Assembly: GCA_950295325.1 (NCBI GenBank)
Contig: OX485803.1
Location: forward strand, 3,782,001-3,846,000
Source of the DNA: Polytrichum commune
Lineage: Eukaryota > Streptophyta > Polytrichopsida > Polytrichales > Polytrichaceae
Length of the DNA stretch: 64,000 nt
Direction: 5' to 3'
Position numbers and translations under genes: made by a program. The notes below the pieces were generated by a model. It did no database searches, was not told the origin of the DNA, and was given only the letters and a program-made list of their open reading frames with translations. Shown in pieces: positions 41,397-54,754 of the stretch (its first letter is position 1; every line of letters begins with the position of its first letter).

Positions 41397-42705
41397 TCAT
41401 TTTTTTAATAAAAATAAATATATTTCTACATCATTTATTTCGTCTAGAATTGGAGCGTCAACCCTCGCCAAAATCATTCTTTTCACTTCAACAAGGTCCG
41501 CTTTTTCTCCTCGCAATTCGTTTTTTTCTCGTAATTCTTCCTCAATAAATCTTATAATTAGTTTTTTTTCTGCTTCTAAAATCCAATCCTCTTCGATACC
41601 TTCATTGTTCACAATACATAAATTATGCAACACTATACATATAGTTATAATATCTGGCATATTTCTCAATGGTATCTCTGATCACTTCATTATCAGTCTC
41701 CATCTACCGTTTATTATACCAAATGTCAAATCTACACACATTCTAGTTGAAGACTGTATGAAATTCCAGTTTGTCTCTTTCCCGGACAATGCAATATTCC
41801 CACCTTTAAACGGATAGTACATACACGGCCACACCGGATATACAAAGCCTCTGACAAATTTATATGGCTGATATTTTTCCTCTATGCATGCCTGTCCGAT
41901 TTTTGTCACATGGATTACGACCCAGCCGTGTAAACTCATGCTCATCCGAATTCATAATCCTATAATATACAATTTGGGCCAACAATCCATTATAAAATTG
42001 CTAAGTGAAATAATTTCTTACAGTAATAATCTTCTCCGCCGACTACTAGAGCTAAAGCAAAAATATGCAGACTATTTATTGCCCCTATAGCGAAAGGTAT
42101 ACCGTGCAATTGTTTGAACCTTCTAGCTAAAATCCTAAACTACGATTCATCCGGAGTTTGTATAAAAACTAGCTGCAAGTGCTTCCTAACAACCCTACAT
42201 AATTCCCTCACTATTTTTGATAATGTGCTCTTATGAACTCCATACAAGTCTCTCATATTTTGCAGTCCATCGCCGCTACCTAACCTATGCAGTGATATTG
42301 CTACCCTTTCTTGCACGGGTACTCTAAATTAAAAATCAAGTTTCCTCTTTCTTCAAATACGGTCTCAACCTCTCACACAAAAATTTGAAAGTATTATATG
42401 TCACTTGAATTCGCAACCTAAACTCTCTCTCCGTCCACAATCCCAACAACAAGCGTTTTACAAATCTGGACATTCGTTCTTGACTCCATATATTTCTCTC
42501 TCTATGCACCATACTCTCATAAACCAAGCTCAAAATTGCAACCTTCTCCCACTCTCCTTGCAAAAGCATTGCTTGAATGTCCACAACATGCTTCACAAGC
42601 ATGTACAAACACATGTATAATCCTAAAAGCAAAACAAAGCTCCTCCTCCTCTCCTCCATTGCAACCGTGCTTACTAAAATTCAAAGTGAATACAAGCAAA
42701 AACAA
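41397..42705 (-). pseudogene. PIF/Harbinger-like transposase pseudogene, copy A
   Basis: On the minus strand the N-terminal part (42659-42336) includes FKFLCERLRPYLKKE. Next come AISLHRLGSGDGLQNMRDLYGVHKSTLSKIVREL (a helix-turn-helix-like region) and IGAINSLHI, where the first DDE residue (expected Asp in GAIDGxHI) is Asn. Then 41945-41682 carries WPCMYYPFKGG and NFIQSSTRMCVDLTFGIINGRW, and 41669-41397 reads MPDIITICIVLHNLCI. These are the diagnostic blocks of Harbinger nucleases. At least two stops (after TPDES and HLAIL) and a frame change inactivate it. It shares ancestry with 5998-8790. Confidence 0.8.
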
Positions 42706-42709
42706 GAAG

Positions 42710-42991
42710 TGAGGTCAAGACAAGACTATCGAAGCCAAGAGAATCGTCAAAGTTGACTTTTTTTAGATTTCCATTTTTTGTGCATATATTTAAAAAATCA
42801 ACACCTTCACTTTTTGCTCCATGGTCTTTCCTCTTGGTCCACATTCATTTTACACCTAGTAAGGGGCCCATGGCTCTCAAAACTAATTTTTTATGAAATT
42901 GAACCATAGAATTCAGATCATGAACTCGGACCATTAACAAACGCCATCTTCCATGGACCGAATTAATGCTCCATAGTGTAAACCCGCCTTT
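42710..42991 (+). repeat. GTTTACACCATGG repeat family, 3' half
   Basis: It carries GGTCTTTCCTCTTGGTCCAC and CACCTAGTAAGGGGCCC and ends CCATAGTGTAAACCCGCC. It directly abuts the next copy. Confidence 0.6.
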
Positions 42992-42994
42992 ATA

Positions 42995-43490
42995 CCCAAA
43001 AAAAAAATGTCAGAGAGACCATGGAGTTCGAGGTCCCCAAAAGACATATTTTAAGGCCTACATTATCCACTGACATTATTCATTGGCCAATGAGATTTGC
43101 AGTGGGAGAGGCAAAACAAGTGCTCCGGCAGAAAAAAAGAGAAAAGGGCCCATGGCAGAGAAATGTTGTTAAAATAGTTTTTTAATGATTTCTTTTGGGA
43201 AGAGAAGATGAAGATAAGACAAGACAAGAGAGTGGTCATACTTGATTGTTTTAATTTTTAATTTTTCAATACTGCCCTTTTTGGGCATATATTTAAAAAA
43301 AAAATCAACACATTCATTTACTGGTGCACGGTCATTCGTCTTGGTCCACATTCGGTTTACACCCAGTGAGGGCCCAAGCGCTTTTGTGAATTGATTGTTT
43401 GAGAAATCGGACCATGGAAATTGGACCATGGAAAAAGGCCATCTTTCATGATCCGACGTCATGGTTCATGGTGTAAACCGGCCCTTACTT
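42995..43490 (+). repeat. GTTTACACCATGG repeat family, nearly full copy
   Basis: From ATGTCAGAGAGACCATGGAG through AAGATAAGACAAGACAAGAG and GTGAGGGCCCAAGCG to the terminal GGTTCATGGTGTAAACCGGC. It lacks only the left terminal block. It is non-coding. Confidence 0.65.
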
Positions 43491-43499
43491 AGTTGAAGC

Positions 43500-44580
43500 T
43501 ATATTAGGTTATGGGGAGCTGACTACACTGGCCAATACTAACACCATCCGTTGGCACCTCCGACTGTAACAATGTGAAAAGTGGTGGACCAACAAACATC
43601 TATTCCCCAACATAATCCCCAACAATTTCACGGGCTGGAACTGAACGGAAACGCTGGCGTGATCGGGGCATGAGAGCTCTATCCAACTTGGATAATGGTG
43701 CACTTTAGTACTGCAATGCCATATGCAGTTTGTTTTGCAGACACATTGGTAGGTGGGAGACCACTGGTGTCTGGAGCCTCTGAAACCCTGGACCCAAAAT
43801 GGGTACTAATCCCATCACGTGGAATCTTCACCGAACCAAGACTCCCAAGTTGGGTATGTTGCTGCAGCACAAGCCTCAAGACCACAGCAACAACGTATAT
43901 GATGCTATTATTTAGTAGAAATTGTGTGAATAATAGAGTTATCTGTCGAGCCCTTCAAAGAGGGACGTACCCGTAGCTTTCAATCCTTCCTTTGCAAAAA
44001 ACTTTCTATCAAGAGCTACACTAATTTTACATAACATTATTCAGATCCATAACAATGTTTTGTGGGGTTGTCAATGTTTCACAGAAGATTCTCATGTTTG
44101 GATTAAACTATTTGAAAATATTATGTGGAATATTGTCAGTCCCATAGAACATTGTTATGGATAGTTGAATGATGTTGCAGAGACACTATGTAGCCATCCG
44201 TGTAGCTTGTAATATTGTCCATTCATATACCTTGAGCGTTCAACATAATCATATCCGTGAGAATCAAGCTTTGGAGATGCATATTAAGCCTCGTGTGAGT
44301 GTAATTTTGGATTGAATACGAATGGCTGAGGTTGATAAGACCATGATTAGTAAGCAGACGAGGACATGTTGTTGAGGAATGGTATGTTATATGAGGGACA
44401 AGCATAAATAAATATATAAATATATAAATATATATATCTCATGATTTACTTTGAGTGATCTTAGAGTTATTTGTAAAGTCTTGTAATCAAACTCCTGTTG
44501 AGTTGGCTAAAACGTGGATTTGATTGCTTATGTACAAAATCACTTCAATTTTTGTATGTTTAAATTATCATATTTAAAGA
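43500..44580. other. Intergenic, no recognised gene
   Basis: The words CTTCAAAGAGGGAC and AACTTTCTATCAAGAGCT (43950-44020) recur near 47450-47510, so an old shared repeat is present. No domain was found in the frames here. Confidence 0.4.
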
Positions 44581-44587
44581 GTGGACA

Positions 44588-45162
44588 CGGTTTACACCAT
44601 GAATTGTGAAATCGGACCATGGAAGATGGCCTTTTTTCATGGTATGACTTGATGGTCCAACATCCATGGTCTGATTTCTTTAAAAAAATCAATTTACAAA
44701 GCCTTTGGGCCCCTCACTAGGTGTAAACCGAATGTGGGCCAAGAGGAATGACCATGCACCAAAAGTGAATGTGTTGAATTTTTTTTAAATATGTCCAAAA
44801 AGGGAAATTTTGAAAAGAAAAAAATCAAGTTTGACCAATCTCTTGTCTTCTCTTATCTTCATCTTCTCTTCCCCAAAAAAAAATCATTAAAAATTTATTA
44901 TAACATCATTTCTTTGCCATGAGCCCTTGCCTTTTTCTATGAGAGTACCTCTTTTGCCTATTCCACCGCAAAACCCGTTGGACCATGTCAGTGGATAATG
45001 TAGGCCTTAGAATATGTGTTTTGGGGACCTCAGACCCCATGGTCATTTTGTCATTTTTTTCATCGGTGTCAACTGAAGTGGTCCTGGGATGAGTTCAACA
45101 ACCAATCATAGATTTTATAGGGCCTTGGAACGACTTCATGGCCCATGGTGTAAACAACCCCT
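44588..45162 (-). mobile_element. GTTTACACCATGG family, complete TIR element (575 bp)
   Basis: Both ends are inverted copies (CGGTTTACACCATG on the left, and GTTTACACCATGGGCCATGA reading inwards from the right). The interior contains all boxes seen in the scattered fragments, in inverse orientation to 42710-43490. No TSD is convincing. It is the reference copy for at least six fragments in this window. Confidence 0.65.
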
Positions 45163-45169
45163 CGGTACA

Positions 45170-46940
45170 CTATGGTAAATTTGGTTAGTATACCATGCCT
45201 TTCTTGGGGTTGATAGAATGATTCAACACATACATGATCAACATAGGCTTGTCGTGCGCTTGCAATAAAATCCAAGTTGTTGATATTCTTATTTGGTGGT
45301 TGGATCAAGTTGGGATTTATTGTCATCATGTTAGCAATTGCAATTCACAAAGATGGTCAATGTCTAAGTTCTAGATGCAACAATCATAAGTGATCATAAT
45401 GGAGTTTTTCTTATTTGTTGAGTGACCACGTAAGTCTTCCAAAATTTTAGTTTTGTTGACTATTTGACTTAGAATGGATAACATCTTCAAGCATGCAATC
45501 CAATGTCATTGTAACATGGATCCTATTGGTGTCTATGCATAAATACTAGATTGCCATATACTACTAGATTGCCATGTTGCACTGCGAACTTGTGGGATGC
45601 GCTCATTGTTAAAAGTATGAACCCACGCGAGTGCACAAAAGGGGTATTGATTATGCTAGGGGTTAAAAAACATACGTAAGGTATGGATACTATTTATCTT
45701 AGCTTCATAAATATACTAGGCATATTATTCATATAATCCTAGTTGTATTTCTACCTTTAGGCCCATAGTCAATCATAATGGAGTGGAAAATTTACAAAAG
45801 GTCCAAATGAATATTTTATCCAATATGTGAACCATACTCATCCATGAAATTTAAGGTTTAGGACAAGAGGGGGAAGACCGCTCTTTGGAAACCCTATAGG
45901 TTTCTCATTGTGGAGCTTGCAGGTGGAGTGAGGGTGGAGCTCATAGGTGGTTTTCTTTTCTTCTGTTTGTGGTTGCTTCTTGTTCCAGCAATGAGATCGT
46001 TGTTGCATACTGTGGTGTTTTGGGGCCTTTGTAGCATCAACGTTTGGATGTCGGTTTATGATGGCCATCTTCATCTTCAACGTCAACAGTTTTTGGCCAT
46101 TGTCTTACCTCTGCGTTTACATTATTTGTTACATTGCATTTTGGTTCAACCGAGTGGGTTGGTGTTTTTCAGTGATGGCCATCACCTATAGTTGTTCATA
46201 TTGAATACAAAAGCGGGATCAATATATGTCTTGTTGGGTCACCAACTCCTACAATCCCTAATCTTATTATTTAGGTATGACTCACGTTGTGCAAGGATAG
46301 GCTCACTAGAATTAAGTATGGTATTTGTATGTCAAACCCAAAGTTTGACTATCTAGAGTTGGGGATAATGATGATTAATGAAATTGGGATGTGATTGTGC
46401 GGTAATATTTGTTTCTCAAGGAATAGTTGAAGGAGTCAAGAAAAGAGGGGAAAACAATTAGCCAAAACATTAACCACCAAAACTTGGTATTTGGGAAGGG
46501 TCTACACAATTGGTAGTAGGTGAATTGACCATCAACAACCAATTGACCTCTTGGACTGGCCTTTTGATATGGAAATAGGGTTATGTTGGAATCAAAATAA
46601 GATTAGGTCAATGTGGACCTATGATTTGATGGACCAGTTAATGGTAGACTTAGAAACCATCGTTGCATTAACTACAATGACTTATATTATAGAAACAAAT
46701 TTGTATGAACTACATCCAATGGATAAATGAGTGTAAGTGATTTCATCAATGACAAGTGAATATGTCTTGCTAAGAGTATTTTAGCCATATTTTTGACATA
46801 ATATTTTTGGAGTATACATATGGGGTCTCAAACAATTTATTTATTTTAAACTTGTGTATGTATTTGAAGGGATTTTCTAGCTATATATTTGTATGTATAT
46901 CATTTTATGAGGGAGAAATCTTGTATATTAGGGGCATCAA
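45170..46940. other. Intergenic, no recognised gene
   Basis: A G-rich patch at 45910-46190 holds short frames without domains. Nothing was assigned. Confidence 0.4.
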
Positions 46941-46949
46941 TCTCATGGT

Positions 46950-47345
46950 CATGCAAGCATGTGGATCCTGGGTCTAACGATGAGTGCACCCCCTGAGATT
47001 GTGAACTATAGAGTTGCAATTGAAATTGGAGGGTGGTCGACTATTCCTATCTCTAGATATAATAGACTATGCCACTTTTGGTCTTACAGTGCAATTGAAA
47101 ACGAGGCACACTTTGTACTAGAGTGTCCCCTAATTAACCCCATTGGAGATAAATATCCCATCAATATTTGAGAATGTAGTATTAGGGACCCTCAAGTCTT
47201 TTTTTCAAGTGGATCATCAACTTGACATTGGTCTCTATCTCATGGAGGCTACCGCACTCCACAACTCTAGGAAATTAGCCGGTTTGACACCATCATGATG
47301 TACTTTCAGTCCCATTAGTCTTTTGGCTTCCCATACTATAAAATC
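46950..47345 (+). pseudogene. 3' fragment of another LINE
   Basis: On the + strand, MSAPPEIVNYRVAIEIGGW..IPISRYNRLCHFWSYSAIENEAHFVLECPL reads as the C-terminal C..H..C finger of an endonuclease-reverse-transcriptase (LCxxC-like, then HFVLECPLIN). In a shifted frame after the stop, HQLDIGLYLMEAT continues. The typical second Cys is replaced (HFW). It is heavily decayed and not related to the giant LINE at 14-29 kb. Confidence 0.55.
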
Positions 47346-47349
47346 AATT

Positions 47350-48980
47350 TCATTTCATTCATTCTATTTCAAGTGAAAATGTCACCAACTCACCGAGGCT
47401 TGAAGCCTTGGAAGATGATTATAGGTATTAGACTTATCCGTAAAGTTCCTCAAAGAGGGACATAACTGTGGGTTTGATCCTTCTTTGAGAAAACTTTCTA
47501 TTAAGAGCTCATTAGCTCATTGGGTATTATATTGAGGATATAATACATATTATATCCTCAATACAATACGACACCTTGATTATATGACGCATTTTCCGTT
47601 GACAAAAATCTAGTGTTAATTACTCCCATATTACAACTACAACGCTTGTAATACAACAATTTTTGGCCCAATTTGTCATATAATAGTGGTAAATCATGTG
47701 CATGTGTGGTGGGACTCACACCAAGGAGTTGCCTTGGGATTGAGGAGTTGCTCCAAGTACAAAATTAATTGGAAGAAGAACATGAAGCATGATCATTAGT
47801 GGGTGAGTTTAACTTAACTCAAGTTATTTGATTTAAACCTTGGTTTTAGAACATATGTTGCACTTTTGAATCTTTGGGATTGGATGGAGGTTAGAGAAAA
47901 ATTAAAGAAGATTCACATAACCTTAAGTAGTAGCTACAAGTTTCATATGAGTTTTGATTGAAGGTTTGGTGGATGTTGGGTGGAGGTGGCTTACTTAGAC
48001 TAATTTGGTAGGTGAGGGTTTGTGAAGGTGATTGAAGTGTAGAGGTTTTGTTGATTAGGAAGCGTGTTGGTGGGGTTTAGGGATTTCATTCATGTGTATT
48101 GGAAGAGTCTAGTGGGGGTGTTGGATTCTTGGTAACATATGAGGTGAGGACAATTTTAGGTTGGAGTTTTGGTGGTGAGGTGATGTTTGATATTTAAAGA
48201 AAATTGAGTTGGGTTAGGGGGTTCGGTATAAGGATTGGGCTTCTCTCCTCTCCACATTAGGTTTAGATTCAGACTTAGGATAGGGGAGTGTTAATTGTCG
48301 ATGGTTTAGATGATTGGGTAATAATCTCTTGAATCTTCCGATTGATTGATGGATTGCAATTGTTGATATCGTTTTTGCAGCGTAGGTTCAATCTCATATG
48401 ATGTGATAGGAGGGATGCATTGAAGGCATGGATGAGTTGGTGGATTTGGCATGGGGTAGAGAAGTTCATTTGGGTTTAGATTTGAATGAACAACCAATGG
48501 AGGAGAATAATATGGGTGGCTAGCCAACACCAATAGTCAAGCTTCCTCAAGCCTATGAATATTATTATCAAACTTTGTAGTGGAGCATTCTCCATAGTTT
48601 TGGGTTGAATATGCAACCTTTTAGGAATGAATTAAAGAAGATGTCAATTTCCAACATCAACAAACATCATTCGAAGACAATAGCTTCTTACTTTGTATTG
48701 CGGTACATGGTGAAGACATCATCATGGGACTATGTAGTTTTTAAACTCCATATTGTGTGGTGTTGTGAGCACATTTCTTCAATTTCAATTATTCTTTCAT
48801 ACCTTTGCATCTTCATTATGTATACATAATGACATTTCACATCAAAATAGAACAATTTTCTTGAATTATCTTGATAATACGACCTTTGAGGCCAAAATGT
48901 CATATTATCGAGAATACGACACTTTCTTGCACGACCAAACGTGTCACATTAGAGAAGAATCACTATAGCCTGACACCACT
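47350..48980. other. Intergenic with one perfect palindrome
   Basis: Apart from the hairpin at 47530-47563 only short frames are present, none recognisable. Confidence 0.4.
47530..47563. repeat. Perfect 15-bp inverted repeat, 4-base loop
   Basis: TATTGAGGATATAAT (47530-47544) and its exact complement (47549-47563) are separated by ACAT. Further GTATT/AATAC pairing outside lengthens it. It is probably the core of a small foldback element. Confidence 0.7.
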
Positions 48981-48982
48981 CT

Positions 48983-49215
48983 AAGGGTTGGTTTACACCA
49001 TCGACCAAGAAGTTGTCCCAGGGCACTAATTGAATGCTGAACTCATCGTGGGACCACTTTGGTTTACACCAAGGAAAAAAATGGCAGAGTGACCATGAAG
49101 GTCGAGGTCCCCAAAAGACATATTTAAAGGCCTAATAAATACACTGCCATGGTCCAACGGATTTTGCGGTGAGAGAGACAAGAGAGGTAGTCTAGTAGGA
49201 AAAGGCCCTCATTGT
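48983..49215 (+). repeat. GTTTACACCATGG repeat family, 5' half
   Basis: AGGGTTGGTTTACACCATCG, AAGTTGTCCCAGGGCAC, ATGGCAGAGTGACCATG and GGTCCAACGGATTTTGCGG follow in the family order. Confidence 0.6.
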
Positions 49216-49219
49216 GCAT

Positions 49220-52070
49220 GACTATTTAAGCATAAAATAACTTGAATGACTTTGTGTTTATTGGCTCTATCTGTAGGACAGAGACTATGCATCAACTTCT
49301 TCGTTTCAAGAGCAAATTTCCTAACCACTTTGTGTTCACACTTGGACGTTACTTGTTCTTGTTATTTTTGGTCCACTTTATGTAATGTGGATATTAACTA
49401 TAGATTTTATATATGTATATACAAGTGCTCCCTAAAATGCATTGAAAGAAATCTAGTTAACTATAGTTATTTTGGCAATTCTTGATTATTTATTTTAAAA
49501 TTTTCGGGTGATAAATGAGTAGCTTCAATCCTTATCCTGTATTTGAGAAGAAGGTGCACAAAATCCAAGAAAGGTTTGGTATAGTGAATAGCCATGGATT
49601 GGCATGAGCAAAGTAATCAGCTACAATTATAATCTTTCATAGCAAAGGACAGAGCCTCACGGTTCTACCGTTTTCTTGTTCTCATGAACTCAACGTTTGG
49701 GACTAAACCCATGGTTTCGTCTACTATACTTTACGAATACATGTGTTTTGATTCACGAAACGGAACAATCTGGCGGGGGTTTCCACTCAACCTCAAAGAG
49801 CTACCCCAGTGGGCTAGATTTCCATAATTGCAAGTCCAGAGTACTGCGGCACCGGGCCTCTTGGATACGATGATAAAGAGATTTAGAGATGCAAGTGGCC
49901 TCCTAGCATGGAAGTAAAGGAATAAAGAAGCCGGACACACGTGGCCCTCCTGCTGTACATGCTCGAAGAATCTAAGGACTACTGCCCGACCTTACCCTAT
50001 CCTGCCCGGCCCCATCCTGTTGGTGACTCATTATCCGAGTCTTCAAGAAATAATGAACATTTCAACAGCCATGCAGGCCTAGCATTTCAAATGACGTTGT
50101 AAACTACATGGAAAAATCGCATTTAGTGTGTGGTACTAATTTCCAAAACATGCATTACTATGTCAAATGTCAAAATTAGTGAGGGCTGAAATTTTTAATA
50201 GTGACACTAAAGCCATGACTACACGCTCGTTTACCATACATCAGGTTAGGAACATTAGTGTAAGCTCTAAGACGCTTTTGAAGTTTGAGGTCGCAACTTT
50301 GAGAAGCATTCTCAAATCTCGATGGTGCAGTAGCAACAACAACTTCATGCGTTGTAAAATGGTATGATAGTGTTGCGAAAGAACCAGTGAGTGAGAGAAC
50401 CAAATGCGCACCAAGCGATGAGACCCTAGATCTTTTAGTGGCATTAAATTCATATTATGAAGAAATTATATGACCTTCACTAATTTCACACACACACTAT
50501 TAGCTAACCCTCACTAAATGGGATAATCGGTGTGGTGAACAAGGTAAGTTAGACTAACATGATGCTTAAAAGCCTTCATAGCTCATTATGTCGGCCTATG
50601 CTTGATTTGAGATTTGTACTAGGACGTGTCTCTTTAGGTCCTTCCCAACCCTCATTTTTTGTTTTTTTGAGAAAGTAGTAGGTTGGCTACATGATGAGTT
50701 TAGAAGTAGCCAAGGTGGCGAGTTTCTTGCAAGCTTGAGATTTTTGTTGGAATTTAGGGTAGGGTGGCTACATTTAGATGAAGTAAAGGAAGGATTTGGC
50801 GATTGCACTAAACCTATGTGTCAATTTGGGTGGCGACTTCTAATTCTACATGGAAAATATTCAAGGCTACATTTATGCTTTGATAAGGTGAACAATGGCC
50901 CCACATTTAAATTAGTAAGCAAATAAGTGGCCCACACACACCACAAATTTTTATTTGAACTCTATAGGTGGCCGCACACACCACAAACTAAGGGGGAAGT
51001 TGGCTACGTATTGATATTGACATTGAATTTGGCTACATAAAAGAAATTGCACTTAAGCCCTTTCAACATCTAGAGGCTTCCAAGTTCAACTACTTTACAG
51101 ATGTATGAGAGCATCAACATGCACATATCATACATTTCAAGCACTTAGCAACATCTTAGGCCACCAACCCTTTAAAACATCAATGTGCACCTAGACTGAA
51201 CCAATTTGCACACATGAATCATACACTTGAAGTACCTAGTACAATTGTACACCCGATAAGATTGGACCTTTCCTCTTAAGTAAGAGAATACACCCGAAAT
51301 GAACATCATTGCTTAAAAGGACCACTCGTATAATCAAACATACAAGCATAAATAGGTAGGAGGGATGTTGGCTTTGTATTAACATAACTACATCAAAAGG
51401 TGATATTGTGGTTCCAAAATATTATACTACAAGTAGGTATGAAATTCTCCTACTATTCAAATTTAACTCTCAATTCCACATTGGAGGAATTCCACTCCTC
51501 TTTCCATGAATGAAAAACCTCATCATAAGGGGATCCAACAAGGTTGAGTTGTCTTTGGGAGTATATACCCACTACAAGCCCCAAATGAGAATCTCTGCAA
51601 TCCATCTTCAAGCATCACCAATGTGCTTCACTCTAAAACTTGAATTTCAATCCCGAAATTCTTAAACTCCACTACAATTAGAAGGCGACATCATTAATCG
51701 GCACTACATGACCAAAGAGGCTACAAGGTATAAGTTAAGAGAGTAAGAAGTTGGTGCCCAAAAGGGTGAAGAATGAAAGAGAAAGCGGTGACACCACTCA
51801 CCCCCACTCAACTAAACCCTATGCGAAGCAACCCTTGGATGGGAAGATGGGCTTCATTCACAATTCTTAATGAAGCTCATTGGCTACTCTCATTAATGGA
51901 GTTTAGTGGCAGGTCCCAATTTTTAAGCGACTCCACTCAACCCATAAGAAGCTAGTTGGCACCACCTCTTACCCACAAAGAGTGGAGGGTGGCACATTAC
52001 AAGCCAAAAATCCTTTTTTTTTAAAACATGTATGTGGAAGTCAATTCACTTCACCAAAACAAAGTAGCTA
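49220..52070. other. Intergenic, no recognised gene
   Basis: TTGGCTAC words recur between 50690 and 51050, without a defined unit. Short frames have no domains. Confidence 0.4.
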
Positions 52071-52073
52071 CTA

Positions 52074-52458
52074 CACTAAATACAATATTTAGTGTCACCA
52101 ATTCTAAATTGTCTCGCTCAATACTGATTGTTAACCAGGGTATAGTGTCACCAACACTAAATGTTAACCCAACATTATTTGTCATTCCTTTTATTTTAAA
52201 TTTTTTTTGGGGGGGATTATAGATTCACAGCGTTGCCATTATTGTCACTTACCAAGTGATTTTCCATCCAAATTTCAATCATCCATGACAATATATTCAT
52301 CACAAGCTGCTGACAAGAGAAGGTAGGGTTGTGGATGATGGATGAACTCATCCATGAGAATATTTGTTCACTTATTCATAAGAGATGTCATCCGAAAAGT
52401 TACCATAGTGATATTAAATACCATATGACACGAAATATCACATTTATTATTATTAGTG
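52074..52458. mobile_element. TA-target MITE, longer member
   Basis: The 385-bp element runs from CACTAAATACAATATTTAGTG to TTATTATTATTAGTG with TA on both sides (52072-52073 and 52459-52460). Its right part (52329-52450) is a direct repeat of 5690-5815. The ends match the 198-bp copy at 6818-7015. Confidence 0.6.
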
Positions 52459-52744
52459 TAGTATGTAGCCGGGGGAAAAAGGGCTGGTCCTTCCTATTCA
52501 CATTCTCATCCCAGTTTGAGAATGAGATGGATGTAAAGTCAACGAAACCTATGACTTGTCATTAAATGTACATCAATTACTGGGTTGGTCAGTAGCCTGA
52601 TATTGCAAATAGTATGAAGGCAGTGTGTAGCTACAATGACTGGTATGTTAGCATCATCAAGTGCCTATACATATTTTCAAAACCATGACAATGCCAGAGT
52701 TCTCCCAAAGATTCGGGTTCATGCAGGCTCCAGGCTATCAGTTT

Positions 52745-53106
52745 GGAAATTGAGTTAAGGGTCACTTCACACACGAGCCAAGAGCCGTGACCATGAGATT
52801 GTGAGAGCCCAAAAGAAAGTGTCCAAAGGCTGTCCCAAGACCCGTTCAAAATCATGTAAAGTGGTCACCGACCCTCGAGTGTAGTGTGAAGTCATATTTG
52901 ACTGGGCCCTCAACCAAATGCTATTTCAATGAGTTTCTATTCATGCGGGTCCTCACACATGATAAAATAAAATAAATCAACGGTTGTGAGCGTTCAGAGT
53001 GCCATGGTCTTCCGGTTTTGTGTTAGGCTTACCTCCAAGAGATGGCTTTTGAAAATAATCCAAGTGACTAGGAAACATGATCCGTTCGATGCCATGTAGG
53101 AATCCA
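52745..53106 (-). repeat. Dispersed repeat, copy 2
   Basis: This is the inverse of 1-341, with the same landmarks in reverse order (GAGCCAAGAGCCGTGACC near 52777, GGTCCTCACACATG near 52950, CATGATCCGTTCGATG near 53077). Confidence 0.7.
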
Positions 53107-53109
53107 TGT

Positions 53110-54010
53110 AGAGTTTACATCCATCTTGCATTCACATACTTTGTTGGTCCCTTAAGTGTAGTGTGAGGCGAACTTGGACCGGCTTTGCCTTCTCTCCCAG
53201 TGAGAGTGCTTGAAGTGTAATGGTCACGGGCTCTCAGTCTCATGCGTGAAGTGGCCCTAAGCTTGTATGCTGCCAAGTAGAGGGGTTACAATTCAACCTG
53301 CGAGCTTCAGGCTACAGACCATGGTCACCAATTTGGAACGCTACCAACATATGTGACTTGGAACATTGGTCACTCATAGTGTAGCCACACATGGGAGTCC
53401 AGCTACTAGGCAGGTTGGATGGCCCCATCTCGGGGGGGCACCAACCAGGCCTCAGCTGGACGGGCCGGTGTGGCTAGCATATCAACCAAACGTGGTAAAT
53501 GGAACTGATTGAAGTGTGCCAAGTCTGGAAATACATTGGGACTGCACTTGCACAGCATGCAGTAGAATATTAACCCAAACAGTTGTTGCACAAGAAGCAA
53601 TGTTTCTGATTAAATCTTGATTGAATGTAGCCTACCCAGTAAGGGTCATTCCAAGGTATTGACCAGGTCTAAGAATGAACAAACTCATGGTTATAATCTT
53701 CGGCCACCGAGACATGCCCGGGAACCACAATTGTGTAAGTGGTCCACGCAACCTACAACCATCAACTACTGGGACTTGGCAATTGATAGGGGGAAGAAGA
53801 ATAGAACTAGACATAGTACGTGTGGTGCTCATAGTGTATGTTTGCTATCGTCCATCAATGAAATCGTGACTTAATGGAATCAATGAGGATCGACATGGGT
53901 TTACATCACCCTCTTTTCATTCCACACAAGTAAAATGTACCCAGGTGTGGTCACGTAGGTGACCCAAATGAACCCACTTCCATTCCCAACTACGAGTAGC
54001 GCATTCCACA
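53110..54010. other. Intergenic, no recognised gene
   Basis: A G+C-richer patch at 53400-53480 shares GGCCTCAGCTGGAC...CCGGTGTGGC words with 36190-36225. No gene was found. Confidence 0.4.
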
Positions 54011-54018
54011 CTATTTCC

Positions 54019-54746
54019 CCCAGGTGTGGACTCTTCATTGGAAATTTAAATGATGTGTGTGAGTCACTATGAAATTAAACCTCCTATATACAAGAAGCTT
54101 ATAGAGAAGAAATAAATGTATACGTACTAACGGCATCCTAGAACATGGACTTATGTGTTTATACTAAGTTAATAGCCTAATGTGATAAATGCCTCCACTA
54201 CATATATTAAATCTAAATCATGAATTGAGTAGACCTTTGTTACACATGAAAATCCACTTTCACTTTCCAATGAGAAAGCTATTGAACAATTTTTCATCCA
54301 TGGTATGTAAGTCAACAATCGCATCAAACAAGCAAAGACAAGAACATAATAATTTTTACCACAATTCAAAGATCAAAACTCAAAGGAGCCCATGAGCGCT
54401 TCAAGAGCCTCAATTTGGAAAGAAAACCTAGAACCCAAATGCAAATCTTAACAAGAATGGACATGGTAGTCATTGAGGACTACTATCATATGACAACAAT
54501 GGTGCTGGCGTGAAATGGATGAAACTAACACATATGTTATTAACTTTCTCTCTAAACCTTAGACCTCCCTATTGTACATTTACCTTTACTTCAATATTTT
54601 TAATAGCCTTCTCAAATGTACACACTAGAGAAAAATAATACATCTCCCTTCTGCTTACTATGTAAGTTAATGCCTCAAGTAATACCTCTTCTTACACTTA
54701 AATTTAAAATTTAATTTGTGTGTGCTATGAAGAGTCCACCCCCGGG
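54019..54746. mobile_element. TIR element with 8-bp TSD (GTGGACTCTTCAT family)
   Basis: The 728-bp element has ends CCCAGGTGTGGACTCTTCAT and, inverted, CCCGGGGGTGGACTCTTCAT. The exact 8-bp TSD is CTATTTCC (54011-54018 and 54747-54754). Its size and TSD fit a hAT-type non-autonomous element. No transposase is encoded. Confidence 0.88.
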
Positions 54747-54754
54747 CTATTTCC

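Noticed and set aside
41397-42705. Functional Harbinger transposase
   Set aside because: In-frame stops, a frame change and Asn in place of the first DDE Asp rule it out.
52074-52458. CACTA (EnSpm) transposon, because the ends read CACTA...TAGTG
   Set aside because: The flanks give a TA duplication rather than the 3-bp TSD of CACTA elements, and the empty-site comparison of the 6818-7015 copy supports TA.
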